Assembly: GCA_046331705.1 (NCBI GenBank)
Contig: JAXLQJ010000029.1
Location: forward strand, 1 to 64,000
From: JADJOY01 sp046331705 [NCBI: bacterium]
GTDB lineage: Bacteria; JADJOY01
DNA: 64,000 nucleotides
Direction of reading: 5' to 3'
Below the pieces are notes generated by a model. That model was given only the letters and a program-made list of their open reading frames with translations, was not told where the DNA came from and searched no databases. Position 1 is the stretch's first letter. Each line of letters begins with the position of its first letter. The position numbers and the translations under genes were made by a program. Positions 36,920-43,963 of the stretch are shown here, one piece after another.

Positions 36920-36969
36920 CCCGTCGCTGCCCCGACGGGAGACGGTGCGGTCCCGCGATCGGGATCGCG
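36920..36969. terminator. Two GC hairpins after the ferredoxin-type reductase gene
   Basis: CCCGTCG/CGACGGG (36920-36926 and 36933-36939, 6-nt loop) and CGCGATC/GATCGCG (36954-36960 and 36963-36969) lie 37-86 bp downstream of the reductase stop and upstream of the phosphofructokinase gene. No U-tract. They could end the reductase transcript or shape the phosphofructokinase leader. Confidence 0.35.
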
Positions 36970-37005
36970 CTGTCCGGTGCCCACGCTCCGGGCGATCCGC
37001 GGCTC

Positions 37006-38109
37006 TCAGGTCTCGTCGAAGTCGACGGCCACGCGGGCGCTGGTCGGGCGCGCCTGACAGGTCAGCACCCAGCGCTGCTCGAGCTCGGTCTTGGTGAGCG
37101 CGTCGTGCAGCCGCATCCACACGTCGCCCTCGGAGAGCTTGGCGCGGCACACGCTGCAGTACCCGTCCTCGCAATTGGAAGGCGTCTTGATTCCTGCGGC
37201 GCGCGCCGCCTCCAGGATGGTCTTGCCGGCCGGGCAATCGAGCTCACGCGACTCACCGCGCAGATGAATCGCCACCCGTGCGTCCACGGGTGCGGCGTGC
37301 TTCGCGGCGGCGCCCGTGGGCTCCGGCTCGACGCGATCGGGATCGTGGGGCGAGACGAAGCGCTCGACGTGGATGTGGTCGGCGTGGATGCCCAGCTCGA
37401 CCAGCGTCGCCTCGATCACGTCCATGAACGGGGCCGGACCGCAGATGTAGATGTCGCTCGCTTCCCAGCCGCGGAGGTACTCGAGGACCGCAGGGCGGTC
37501 CAGGAAGCCCGATTCCACGTCGAGCCGATGGACGACGGTGAGCTGCTCGGGGTAGCGCGCGGCGAGCGCATCGATCTCGTCGCGGAAGATGATCGAGTCG
37601 CGATCGCGGTTGGCGTAGACGAGCTGGATCCTGCGGGCGGTGGTCGCGAGCGCGGTCTTCAGGATCGAGAGCACCGGCGTCACGCCGCTGCCGCCGCCGA
37701 ACAAGGTCACCGGGTTGCCGCGCGGCTTGAGCACGAACAAGCCGGCCGGCGGCAGCACGCGCATCCGGTCGCCGGCCTTCAGGTTGTCGATCATCCAGTT
37801 CGAGACCCGCCCGCCGGCGACGCGCTTCACCGTCACCTTGTGCTCGCCGTCGGTATCCGGCGAGCTCGAGAGCGAGTAGCAGCGCTTGAGGCGAACGTGC
37901 CCGAGGTCCGCCTCGACGGTCAGGAACTGACCCGCCTGGTAGCGGAACACCTCGGTCAGCTCGGCGGGCACGCGGAACACGAACGAGCGCGCGTCCGCGG
38001 TCTCCTCCACGACCCGCGCGATCTCGAGCTCGTGGAATTCGTGGTCCGCCGCGGTGAAGGCCTCGCGGCTCGCGGGATCGTGAACGGTGTCCGTCGGTGG
38101 CGTGCTCAT
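37006..38109 (-). CDS. FAD/NAD(P)H reductase with C-terminal [2Fe-2S] ferredoxin domain (KshB/PaaE-like)
   Basis: A 367-residue electron-transfer protein. FAD domain with RCYSLSS (76-82), NAD(P) domain with GGGSGVTP (138-145) and CGPAPFM (223-229), then a plant-type [2Fe-2S] domain with C313, C318, C321 and C351. This order is that of 3-ketosteroid 9-alpha-hydroxylase reductase KshB, PaaE and similar oxygenase reductases. It would pass electrons from NAD(P)H to an oxygenase or other acceptor; no oxygenase gene is in the window. It follows a DUF4445 gene by 26 bp, with a palindrome at the junction. Confidence 0.85.
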   Translation of the reverse strand: MSTPPTDTVHDPASREAFTAADHEFHELEIARVVEETADARSFVFRVPAELTEVFRYQAGQFLTVEADLGHVRLKRCYSLSSSPDTDGEHKVTVKRVAGGRVSNWMIDNLKAGDRMRVLPPAGLFVLKPRGNPVTLFGGGSGVTPVLSILKTALATTARRIQLVYANRDRDSIIFRDEIDALAARYPEQLTVVHRLDVESGFLDRPAVLEYLRGWEASDIYICGPAPFMDVIEATLVELGIHADHIHVERFVSPHDPDRVEPEPTGAAAKHAAPVDARVAIHLRGESRELDCPAGKTILEAARAAGIKTPSNCEDGYCSVCRAKLSEGDVWMRLHDALTKTELEQRWVLTCQARPTSARVAVDFDET

Positions 38110-38122
38110 GGCTCTCGACCGA

Positions 38123-38140
38123 AGTGAAACACGTTTCACT
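38123..38140. promoter_or_regulatory. Palindrome AGTGAAAC-N2-GTTTCACT, possible TetR-type operator
   Basis: A perfect 8-bp inverted repeat with a 2-bp centre, 14 bp upstream of the reductase ATG and overlapping the stop codon of the preceding gene. Its core TGAAACACGTTTCA fits the TNNAACNNGTTNNA pattern described for the KstR repressors of steroid catabolism. A -10-like TATCTT lies just upstream on the minus strand. One such repeat is expected by chance in a window this size, so its position is the main argument. Confidence 0.45.
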
Positions 38141-39329
38141 CGCAAGATAGCACGCGCTCCGATCGCGTCCCCCACACCGAGATCTCGTCCACGCGGAGGA
38201 TCCGGTCGTGGCTCGCCCACGCTGCGCGCGCGGCGCGCGAGGTGAGCAGCGCGTGCATCCCCGCCAGCCGTCCCTCGCCCAGGAAGCGAATTTGCGCGGA
38301 GGGAATCTCCGCCAACCAGGTGGCGACCAGCTCGCGCTCGACGACGCTCGGCTCGACGGCCTCGCCGCCCACGAGCACCAGCGCGCCGGGCGCCAAACCG
38401 GCGAGGGCACCGCGTGCCACGACGCTCGCGCGCTCCGCGTCCCAGCGCTGCGGCGCCTCGACGCGCGCCGCGCTCCAACGCCCGCCGCGATCGACGATCA
38501 GCCACATCGCTCCGAGGCCGTCCCCGCGGGCGTCGATGGCGGTATCGAGGTAAGCGCCCGCGCCGCGCGCGAAGGCCGCGAGCGCGCCGAGCGCCGCCGC
38601 GCTCGCTCCCTGGTGGCCGGCACCGAGGCTCAACACCGGCGCGTCGGGGTGGGCCGGAAATCCCAGCGCTGCGGCGCTTAGCCAGCGCGCGCCGAGCTCG
38701 GCCAGCGCCGCGCCGCCCGCCGCGCTCTCGAAGCGATCCCCCGCTTGCTCCGCGAGGATCAGCGCGAGGTGGAGCTGCGCGACCTGGAATCCATGAGACG
38801 CGAGCGCGGCGCGCGCCGTGGAGGTGAGCGCCTCCCAGCCCTGCGCGGGGGTCAGGGGCTCGCGCACCTCGTACAGCACGCGTCCGTTCCGGAGCTGCAG
38901 CACCTGGACCGCGACCTCTCGATGGGTGCTCAGCACCAGCATGGCGAGCGGCGGCCCGTCGCCGAGCGGCACCGGAAGCGGGATTCCGGAAGGTGGCTCG
39001 ACGCGCGCCTCCCTCGCCCTGCCCTTCCGCGGCCCCGCGCCGAGGTCGGCGGGGACGGTCACCACCAGGTCGCCCTCCACGATCGTCGCGCACGCCAGCC
39101 GGTCGCCGCGCGCGAGCTGCTGAGCGGAGAGCCGGGCGCGCGACGGCTCCTCGCTCACGGCGCCGGCGACCTCGACACGGCATCCGGCGCAGATCCCGAG
39201 CCCACCGCACGCGGAGACGAGATCGAGTCCCGCCCGCGCTGCCGCCTGGGCGATCGTCTCGCCCGCGCGTGCCTCGACACGGCGCCCCGCAGGCTCGAAA
39301 CGCACCTCGTGGGACACGCCCTCGACCAT
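38136..39329 (-). CDS. Ferredoxin-domain protein with short ASKHA/DUF4445-like region
   Basis: A 397-residue protein from ATG 39329. Residues 1-95 are a [2Fe-2S] ferredoxin with Cys41, Cys47, Cys50 and Cys80 (CGGLGICAGC). The rest resembles the DUF4445/ASKHA ATPase region of reductive activators of corrinoid proteins (RamA-like), most clearly near the end in QIRFLGEGRLAGMHALLTSRAARA. Typical members exceed 500 residues and carry phosphate-binding loops that I do not find, so this is a shortened or diverged form that may not bind ATP. It may pass electrons with the reductase encoded 26 bp downstream. Confidence 0.72.
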   Translation of the reverse strand: MVEGVSHEVRFEPAGRRVEARAGETIAQAAARAGLDLVSACGGLGICAGCRVEVAGAVSEEPSRARLSAQQLARGDRLACATIVEGDLVVTVPADLGAGPRKGRAREARVEPPSGIPLPVPLGDGPPLAMLVLSTHREVAVQVLQLRNGRVLYEVREPLTPAQGWEALTSTARAALASHGFQVAQLHLALILAEQAGDRFESAAGGAALAELGARWLSAAALGFPAHPDAPVLSLGAGHQGASAAALGALAAFARGAGAYLDTAIDARGDGLGAMWLIVDRGGRWSAARVEAPQRWDAERASVVARGALAGLAPGALVLVGGEAVEPSVVERELVATWLAEIPSAQIRFLGEGRLAGMHALLTSRAARAAWASHDRILRVDEISVWGTRSERVLSCE

Positions 39330-39450
39330 GCCGGCGACTTTACCCCGACCGCGGCGGTGCGCCACCGGACCCGTCCGGCGGCATTCGGAGGCGCGGTCTC
39401 GGGAGAGCCCCGATCGCGCGGCGCGACCGCCACGCTGCGATCCCGTCGCC

Positions 39451-39565
39451 ACGCTCGTCGTCCATCTCGTCGCGAGCCGGAAGGCGAGCCGACGAGCGAA
39501 GCGAGGAGACTCGGGGTGGGTCCCAGCGCGGCGTCGCCGCGATGGGCGGCGGGCTTGAAAAGCCC
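39451..39565. repeat. 115-bp direct repeat, copy 1
   Basis: Starts ACGCTCGTCGTCCATCTCG, includes GCGAGCCGGAAGGCGAGCC, GAGCGAAGCGAG and GGGGTGGGTCCCA, and ends in the hairpin GGGCTTGAAAAGCCC (39551-39565). About 90% identical by eye to copy 2, 156 bp downstream. Confidence 0.85.
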
Positions 39566-39606
39566 ACGAACCCGCGCCGCGACGACCGACTGGCGCCGCG
39601 GTCTCC

Positions 39607-39725
39607 ACGCTCGTCGTCCATCTCACCGCGAGCCGGAAGGCGAGCCGGCGAGCGAAGCGAGGCGACTCCGGGGTGGGTCCCATCGCGGCTTCGCCGCGCT
39701 GGGCGGGGGGCTTGAAAAGCCCCCC
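39607..39725. repeat. 115-bp direct repeat, copy 2
   Basis: Same order of blocks as copy 1, ending in a stronger hairpin with six G:C pairs on each side of CTTGAAAAG. The small differences are mainly substitutions and a few G-run length changes, suggesting an old duplication or a dispersed element. Confidence 0.85.
39705..39725 (-). terminator. Hairpin terminator candidate after the AprB-like gene
   Basis: On the minus strand GGGGGGCTT-TTC-AAGCCCCCC forms a nine-pair stem with a three-base loop, eight bases past the AprB-like stop. There is no U-tract. It is also the end of repeat copy 2. Confidence 0.55.
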
Positions 39726-39733
39726 GTGGAAGC

Positions 39734-40114
39734 TCAGATGCCCATGCCCTGATCCACGAACGCGGCGGCCTCGTCGTCGGCGGGCGGCTCGGGCAACGCA
39801 CGCGTCGGGAACTCGATGTGGTGCTCCGCGCCAGCGGCGTCCGTCAGGATCCACTCGAGGCTCTTGCCCCGATAGCTCTTGACCACCAGCGACGTCTCGG
39901 CGCCCGTGACCCAGAACGGCATCTTCACCTCGAGGGCGAAGCGCGGGCACACCTTCACGCACGCATAGCAGCCCCAGCATTCCTTCACGTCGCGGATGCG
40001 CACCTCGTTGGTGCGGAAATCCTTCTCGATGACGTCACCCGGGCACACGCGTACGCACGGCGGCTCGGGCATGAGCCCACACGAGTTGCAGGCCTTGAGG
40101 TCGATCTCGATCAT
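39734..40114 (-). CDS. 4Fe-4S ferredoxin, adenylylsulfate reductase beta subunit-like
   Basis: A 126-residue protein with two [4Fe-4S] clusters: Cys9, 12, 20, 24 and Cys46, 49, 52, 56. The spacing, with an insertion between the second and third Cys of the first cluster, and the C-terminal beta extension (TSLVVKSYRGKSLEWIL) match AprB, the electron-carrying subunit of APS reductase, rather than a simple ferredoxin. It follows the AprA-like flavoprotein gene by 31 bp. See the AprA-like entry for the proposed role. Confidence 0.8.
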   Translation of the reverse strand: MIEIDLKACNSCGLMPEPPCVRVCPGDVIEKDFRTNEVRIRDVKECWGCYACVKVCPRFALEVKMPFWVTGAETSLVVKSYRGKSLEWILTDAAGAEHHIEFPTRALPEPPADDEAAAFVDQGMGI

Positions 40115-40145
40115 GGGCGTGCCTCGGAATGAGTGCGCCGAGCGC

Positions 40146-41870
40146 TCAGCCGCCCGCGTGGGCGAAGCGCAGCTCGCTCGGCCCCTGGTGCGGCCGGCGC
40201 TCGACCCGCACCTCGCCAGTGTCGGCGTCGCGGCGGCTGACCAGGAAATAGAGCGGAGCGTCGGCGTCGGGCTCGGCGACGTCCACGCGGTGCTGGTAAC
40301 CGGGCCAGCGGCGCTCGTCGCGCGCCAGCAGATGCTCGACCAGCGCCCGCGCCACGTCGATGCGGTCGACCACCTCGTGGACCAGCATGAGCTGGTGCGC
40401 GTTGGACGCCTGCAGGTGATCGAGGTGGGAGCCGAGCGAGCGCAGCTCCTCGCGCGCCACCTCGAGGCGCTTCGGGTGGAGATCGAAGAACGTCGACGGC
40501 CCGCCGGCGTACTCGTCCATGATCCGCTGCAAGCGCCGGAGCACGTCCTCGTGGCTCAGGCCGACGCGACCGAGCAACCCGCGCCGGAGCGGCGCCAGCA
40601 CGCGCCGCATCTCTTCCTTCCAAGCCGAGCTTTCCGGCTCCTCGACCCGCGCACACTCGGCGAGCGCCGTGCGCGCCGCGATGCGCGCTTCCACCCACGC
40701 CCCGCTCACGTACTTCTTGGGTGCGCCGCCGGCGACGTCGCCGGCCGCATAGAGCCCAGGTAACGACGTGCGTCGATCGACGTCCACCCAGTAGCCCGCG
40801 GCCGTGTGGCCGCCCAGGAGATACGGTCCGGACGTCCCCATCTCGATCCGCAGCGGCCCCTCCTTGCCGGCGAGCGTGCCGAGATAGAGCAAGAGCGACG
40901 GCGCCATGTCGAGGTACGCCCGCGCCGCCTCGTCGACCTTCTCGGTGCGCAGGTGCGAGAGATCGAGGTAGATCGGGCCGCGCCCCGCGCGCAGCTCGTC
41001 CATCATCGCCGCGAGCTGTTGCGGCAACGTGGGCTTGCGCCCGCCGTCGTACCCCGCCCGCGCCTTCGCGAACTCCTCGCCCAGCGCGTTCACCTGCTTG
41101 GCGCCGAACGCCTGCACCAGCGTCCCCGTGGGCGCCTGCACGTGGCGCACGCGGGTGGGGATGAAGCGCATCTCGAGGGTGGTCAGCTCGGCGCCGGCGC
41201 GCAGCCCGACCGCGTAGCCGCTGCCGACGTTGTAGGGCGAGTACCAGAGCCGGCTCATCATCGAGCCGTCGGAGCGCGGCGGGTAGAGCCCGGCCGCGCC
41301 ACCGGTGGCGCAGATCACCGCGCCGGCCGACACCACCACCAGCTTGCCGGTCCGCACGTCCACGCCGAAGGCACCCGCGACACGGCCGTCGCGCACGATC
41401 AGGTTGGTGACCGCCACGCGATTGCGGACTCGCGCGCCCGAGGCGTAGACGCGCTCGGCAAGCACCAGCTTCAGCGACTCGCCGCGAATCTGGATGCTGC
41501 GCGGGCCCTTCGAGATCGGGTTGCCGTCGGCGTCGCGGTGGATCTGCATTCCCCACGACTCGACCAGATGAGTCGCCTCGTGGAGGCCCTGCGCGAAGCT
41601 CAGCACGAGGTCTTCGCGGACGAGCCCGTGGGAATCGCGACGCGTGCTCTCGAGGTAGCTCTCGGGGCTCTGGTCGGCGCGCAAGTAGGCATTGACGGCG
41701 TTGAGCCCCGCGGCCACGCAGCCGGAGCGCACGATGTCGGCCTTCTCGAGGATCAGCACGTCGCGGCTCGAATCGACGGCGCGCGCTTCCACCGCCGCCA
41801 TGCAACCGGCGGCTCCACCGCCGATCACCAGCAAGTCGGTGCGCAAGAACTCGGGTTTGGTATCGATCAT
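40146..41870 (-). CDS. FAD-dependent adenylylsulfate reductase alpha subunit-like protein
   Basis: A 574-residue flavoprotein of the fumarate reductase/AprA superfamily. The FAD motif is VIGGGAAGCMAAVEA near 15-29, followed by ADIVRSGCVAAGLNAVNAYL, a segment characteristic of AprA, and GLYAAGDVAGGAPKKYVSGAWVEARIA near the end of the flavin domain, then a helical C-terminal domain. With the adjacent AprB-like ferredoxin it should form a heterodimer that reduces adenylylsulfate to sulfite or a related substrate. No sat, dsr or qmo genes are here and an Rrf2 regulator is upstream, so assimilatory use is more likely than sulfate respiration. Confidence 0.8.
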   Translation of the reverse strand: MIDTKPEFLRTDLLVIGGGAAGCMAAVEARAVDSSRDVLILEKADIVRSGCVAAGLNAVNAYLRADQSPESYLESTRRDSHGLVREDLVLSFAQGLHEATHLVESWGMQIHRDADGNPISKGPRSIQIRGESLKLVLAERVYASGARVRNRVAVTNLIVRDGRVAGAFGVDVRTGKLVVVSAGAVICATGGAAGLYPPRSDGSMMSRLWYSPYNVGSGYAVGLRAGAELTTLEMRFIPTRVRHVQAPTGTLVQAFGAKQVNALGEEFAKARAGYDGGRKPTLPQQLAAMMDELRAGRGPIYLDLSHLRTEKVDEAARAYLDMAPSLLLYLGTLAGKEGPLRIEMGTSGPYLLGGHTAAGYWVDVDRRTSLPGLYAAGDVAGGAPKKYVSGAWVEARIAARTALAECARVEEPESSAWKEEMRRVLAPLRRGLLGRVGLSHEDVLRRLQRIMDEYAGGPSTFFDLHPKRLEVAREELRSLGSHLDHLQASNAHQLMLVHEVVDRIDVARALVEHLLARDERRWPGYQHRVDVAEPDADAPLYFLVSRRDADTGEVRVERRPHQGPSELRFAHAGG

Positions 41871-41894
41871 GGCGTGAGCGGTGCGAGTACGAAG

Positions 41895-42344
41895 TCAGAT
41901 GTAGTACATGGGCGGGGTCGAGAGTCGCCGCTCGTCCTCGCAGAGCTGCGAGAGGCGCACCGAGCGGAGCAGCTCGCCGACCGTGGTGTCGACGCGTCCC
42001 CACAGCGCCGCGAGCGCGCGGCGCGGCGGCACCCGGCGGGTGGGCGCGGCGGTGCCGCCCGGGACGCACGAGAGCGAGTGGCTGCCGCCCTCGAGCGACT
42101 CGATCACGTCGTGGACGCTCAGCTCGCGCGGATCGTGCGCCACGATGTAACCGCCTGAGGGGCCGCGGGCGCTCCGAATCAGCCCGGCTTTGCGCAGCGT
42201 CACGAGCACCTGATCGAGGAAGGGCTTGGGAATGCGCGTGCGTTCCGCCAGCTCTCGGCTCGAAACAGGCGTATTCACGCCGGCTTGCGCGAGCTCCAGC
42301 ATTACGGCGAGACCGTATTCGATTCGCGCGGACACCCGCATCAT
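41895..42344 (-). CDS. Rrf2-family transcriptional regulator lacking the [Fe-S] cysteines
   Basis: A 149-residue winged-helix regulator: ARIEYGLAVMLELA, SSRELAERTRIPKPFLDQVLVTLRKAGLIRSARGPSGGY. Only two cysteines are present (93 and 135); the three-Cys cluster motif of IscR/NsrR is missing. This resembles CymR, the cluster-free Rrf2 repressor of cysteine metabolism in Bacillus. It lies 24 bp upstream of the AprA-like gene, same strand, so it probably autoregulates the Rrf2-AprA-AprB unit. Confidence 0.88.
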   Translation of the reverse strand: MMRVSARIEYGLAVMLELAQAGVNTPVSSRELAERTRIPKPFLDQVLVTLRKAGLIRSARGPSGGYIVAHDPRELSVHDVIESLEGGSHSLSCVPGGTAAPTRRVPPRRALAALWGRVDTTVGELLRSVRLSQLCEDERRLSTPPMYYI

Positions 42345-42354
42345 GCGATCCTGA

Positions 42355-42382
42355 TTAACTTGATCGGCGCGGTCAGGTTTAA
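42355..42382. promoter_or_regulatory. AT-rich imperfect inverted repeat between the Rrf2 gene and icd
   Basis: TTAACTTGATC and GGTCAGGTTTAA face each other around a GC core, 11 bp upstream of the Rrf2 start. It is one of the few AT-rich patches in this region and a reasonable site for the Rrf2 operator or promoter. The match between arms is imperfect. Confidence 0.35.
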
Positions 42383-42527
42383 CCGCCGCTCGCGCCGAAC
42401 GTCAAGCCTCGCCGGCACTTGGCGCGACACCCGGACCCGAGATCGAACGCACAATCGACGGTGCAGCGCTTGTCCGCGCGTCACGGGACATTCAGACTTA
42501 CGGCGCCCTCAGAAAGGAGAGCCAGCC

Positions 42528-43871
42528 ATGCCGACCTTCAAGCACATCACGCTGCCCGACGGGGATCTCGTCGAGATCAAGAACGGTCGCCCCGCCACTC
42601 CCGACCGTCCGATCATCGGCGTCCTGCGGGGCGACGGCACGGGCATCGACATCACTCCCGTGATGCAGAAGGTCGTCGATGCGGCGGTGGCCAAGGCGTT
42701 CGGCGGCAAGCGCCAGATCGCCTGGTGCCCCATCTATGCCGGGCTCGAAGCATGGCAGCGCTACGGCGAGGTGCTGCCGCAAGAGGCGTGCGACGCGATC
42801 CGCCACCTCAAGATCGCCATCAAGGGACCGTTCACCACCCCCATCGGCGACGAGAAGTTCGTGTGCTTGCACTGCGCGCACCAGCAGAACACCCAGGCCA
42901 CCTGCGACGAGTGCGGCAAGACCGATGGCGTGACGCCGCGCTTTCGCTCCATCAACGTCGGCTTCCGGCAGGCGCTCGATCTCTACGCCTGCATCCGCCC
43001 CGTTCGCTACTTCAAGGGCGTCCCCGCGCCCAACAAATACGCCGACAAGGTGGATTTCGTGATCTTCCGCGAGAACACCGAGGACGTGTACGCGGGCCAC
43101 GACTTCGAGATGGGCGGCGAGGTCGCGAAGGCGGTCATCGAGCTGGTCCGCGAGCGCACCGGCAAGAAGATCCGCCTCGACAGCGGCATCGGCATCAAGC
43201 CGATCTCCGAGCACGGCTCCAAGCGGCTCGTTCGCTCCGCCATCCAATGGGCGATCGCGCAGAAGCTCCCGTCCGTGACCTTGGTGCACAAGGGCAACAT
43301 CATGAAGTTCACCGAGGGTGCCTTCTGCAAATGGGGCTACGAGGTGGGTGCCGAGGAATTCGGCGACCAGACCATCCCGGAGAAGAAGGTGTACGACGAT
43401 CACGGTGGCAAGGTCCCCGCGGGCAAGATCCTCATCAAGGACCGCATCGCCGACTCGATCTTTCAGCAGATCCAGACCCGCCCCGACGAGTACAGCGTGC
43501 TCGCGCTGACGAACCTGAACGGCGACTACCTCTCGGACGCAGCCGTCGCGCTCGTGGGCGGATTGGGGCTCGGCCCCGGCGCCAACATCGGCGACGACGC
43601 GGCGCTTTTCGAAGCCACCCACGGCACCGCGCCGAAATACGCCGGCAAGGACAAGGTGAACCCGGGCTCGATCATCCTCTCGGCCGTGATGATGCTCGAC
43701 CACATGGGCTGGCAGGACGCGAGCCGCCTGATCGTGAACGGCATCGAGCGCTCGATCCACGACGGCGTGGTCACGTACGACCTCGCGCGTCTGATGACTC
43801 GCGAAGGCCGCACCGACGTGAAAGAGCTCTCGTGCTCCGGCTTCGGCAACGCGATCATCGAGCGGATGTGA
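42528..43871 (+). CDS. icd: NADP-type isocitrate dehydrogenase with a CxxC...CxxC insertion
   Basis: A 447-residue isocitrate dehydrogenase that makes 2-oxoglutarate in the TCA cycle. Conserved segments: GVLRGDGTGIDITPVM, IAIKGPFTTPIG, RSINVGFRQALDLYACIRPVRYF, FRENTEDVYAG, VHKGNIMKFTEGAF and NLNGDYLSDAAVALVGGLGLGPGANIG. Between TTPIG and RSINV, where usual bacterial enzymes have only a few residues, about 30 residues contain Cys113, 116, 126 and 129 in a zinc-ribbon-like pattern. Ser141, equivalent to the regulated Ser of the E. coli enzyme, directly follows. ATG 42528 has AAGGAG eight bases upstream. Confidence 0.93.
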   Translation: MPTFKHITLPDGDLVEIKNGRPATPDRPIIGVLRGDGTGIDITPVMQKVVDAAVAKAFGGKRQIAWCPIYAGLEAWQRYGEVLPQEACDAIRHLKIAIKGPFTTPIGDEKFVCLHCAHQQNTQATCDECGKTDGVTPRFRSINVGFRQALDLYACIRPVRYFKGVPAPNKYADKVDFVIFRENTEDVYAGHDFEMGGEVAKAVIELVRERTGKKIRLDSGIGIKPISEHGSKRLVRSAIQWAIAQKLPSVTLVHKGNIMKFTEGAFCKWGYEVGAEEFGDQTIPEKKVYDDHGGKVPAGKILIKDRIADSIFQQIQTRPDEYSVLALTNLNGDYLSDAAVALVGGLGLGPGANIGDDAALFEATHGTAPKYAGKDKVNPGSIILSAVMMLDHMGWQDASRLIVNGIERSIHDGVVTYDLARLMTREGRTDVKELSCSGFGNAIIERM

Positions 43872-43923
43872 ACGGCTCGCGGCCGCGCACGCGAAGCGCC
43901 GCCGCACCCTAGCCCCGCTCTCC

Positions 43924-43957
43924 CCGCAGCGCGCAGCCCCCGCGCGACGCGCTGCGG
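43924..43957. terminator. Hairpin between icd and the ankyrin gene
   Basis: CCGCAGCGCG and CGCGCTGCGG form a perfect ten-pair stem around a 14-base loop, between two convergent genes. No U-tract; probably ends both transcripts. Confidence 0.5.
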
Positions 43958-43963
43958 ATTCGC

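Larger units (their letters stand above)
39330..39733. other. Non-coding 404 bp between the DUF4445 gene and the AprB-like gene
   Basis: No credible gene. It contains two copies of a 115-bp direct repeat, each ending in a GC-rich hairpin, and the presumed terminator of the AprA/AprB-like operon. Open frames here are GC artefacts. Confidence 0.7.

Noticed and set aside
36824-37005. Riboswitch in the leader of the phosphofructokinase gene
   Set aside because: Only simple GC hairpins are visible and no known aptamer consensus could be recognised.
39340-39801. Protein-coding reading of the 115-bp repeat (frames giving SLRSPARLPARGEMDDER)
   Set aside because: No SD or start, the frames differ between copies, and hairpins end each unit; the similarity reflects DNA repetition.
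39734-41870. Dissimilatory sulfate-respiration locus
   Set aside because: Only the AprBA-like pair is present, with no sat, qmo, dsr or hydrogenase genes in the window; the regulator context favours assimilation.
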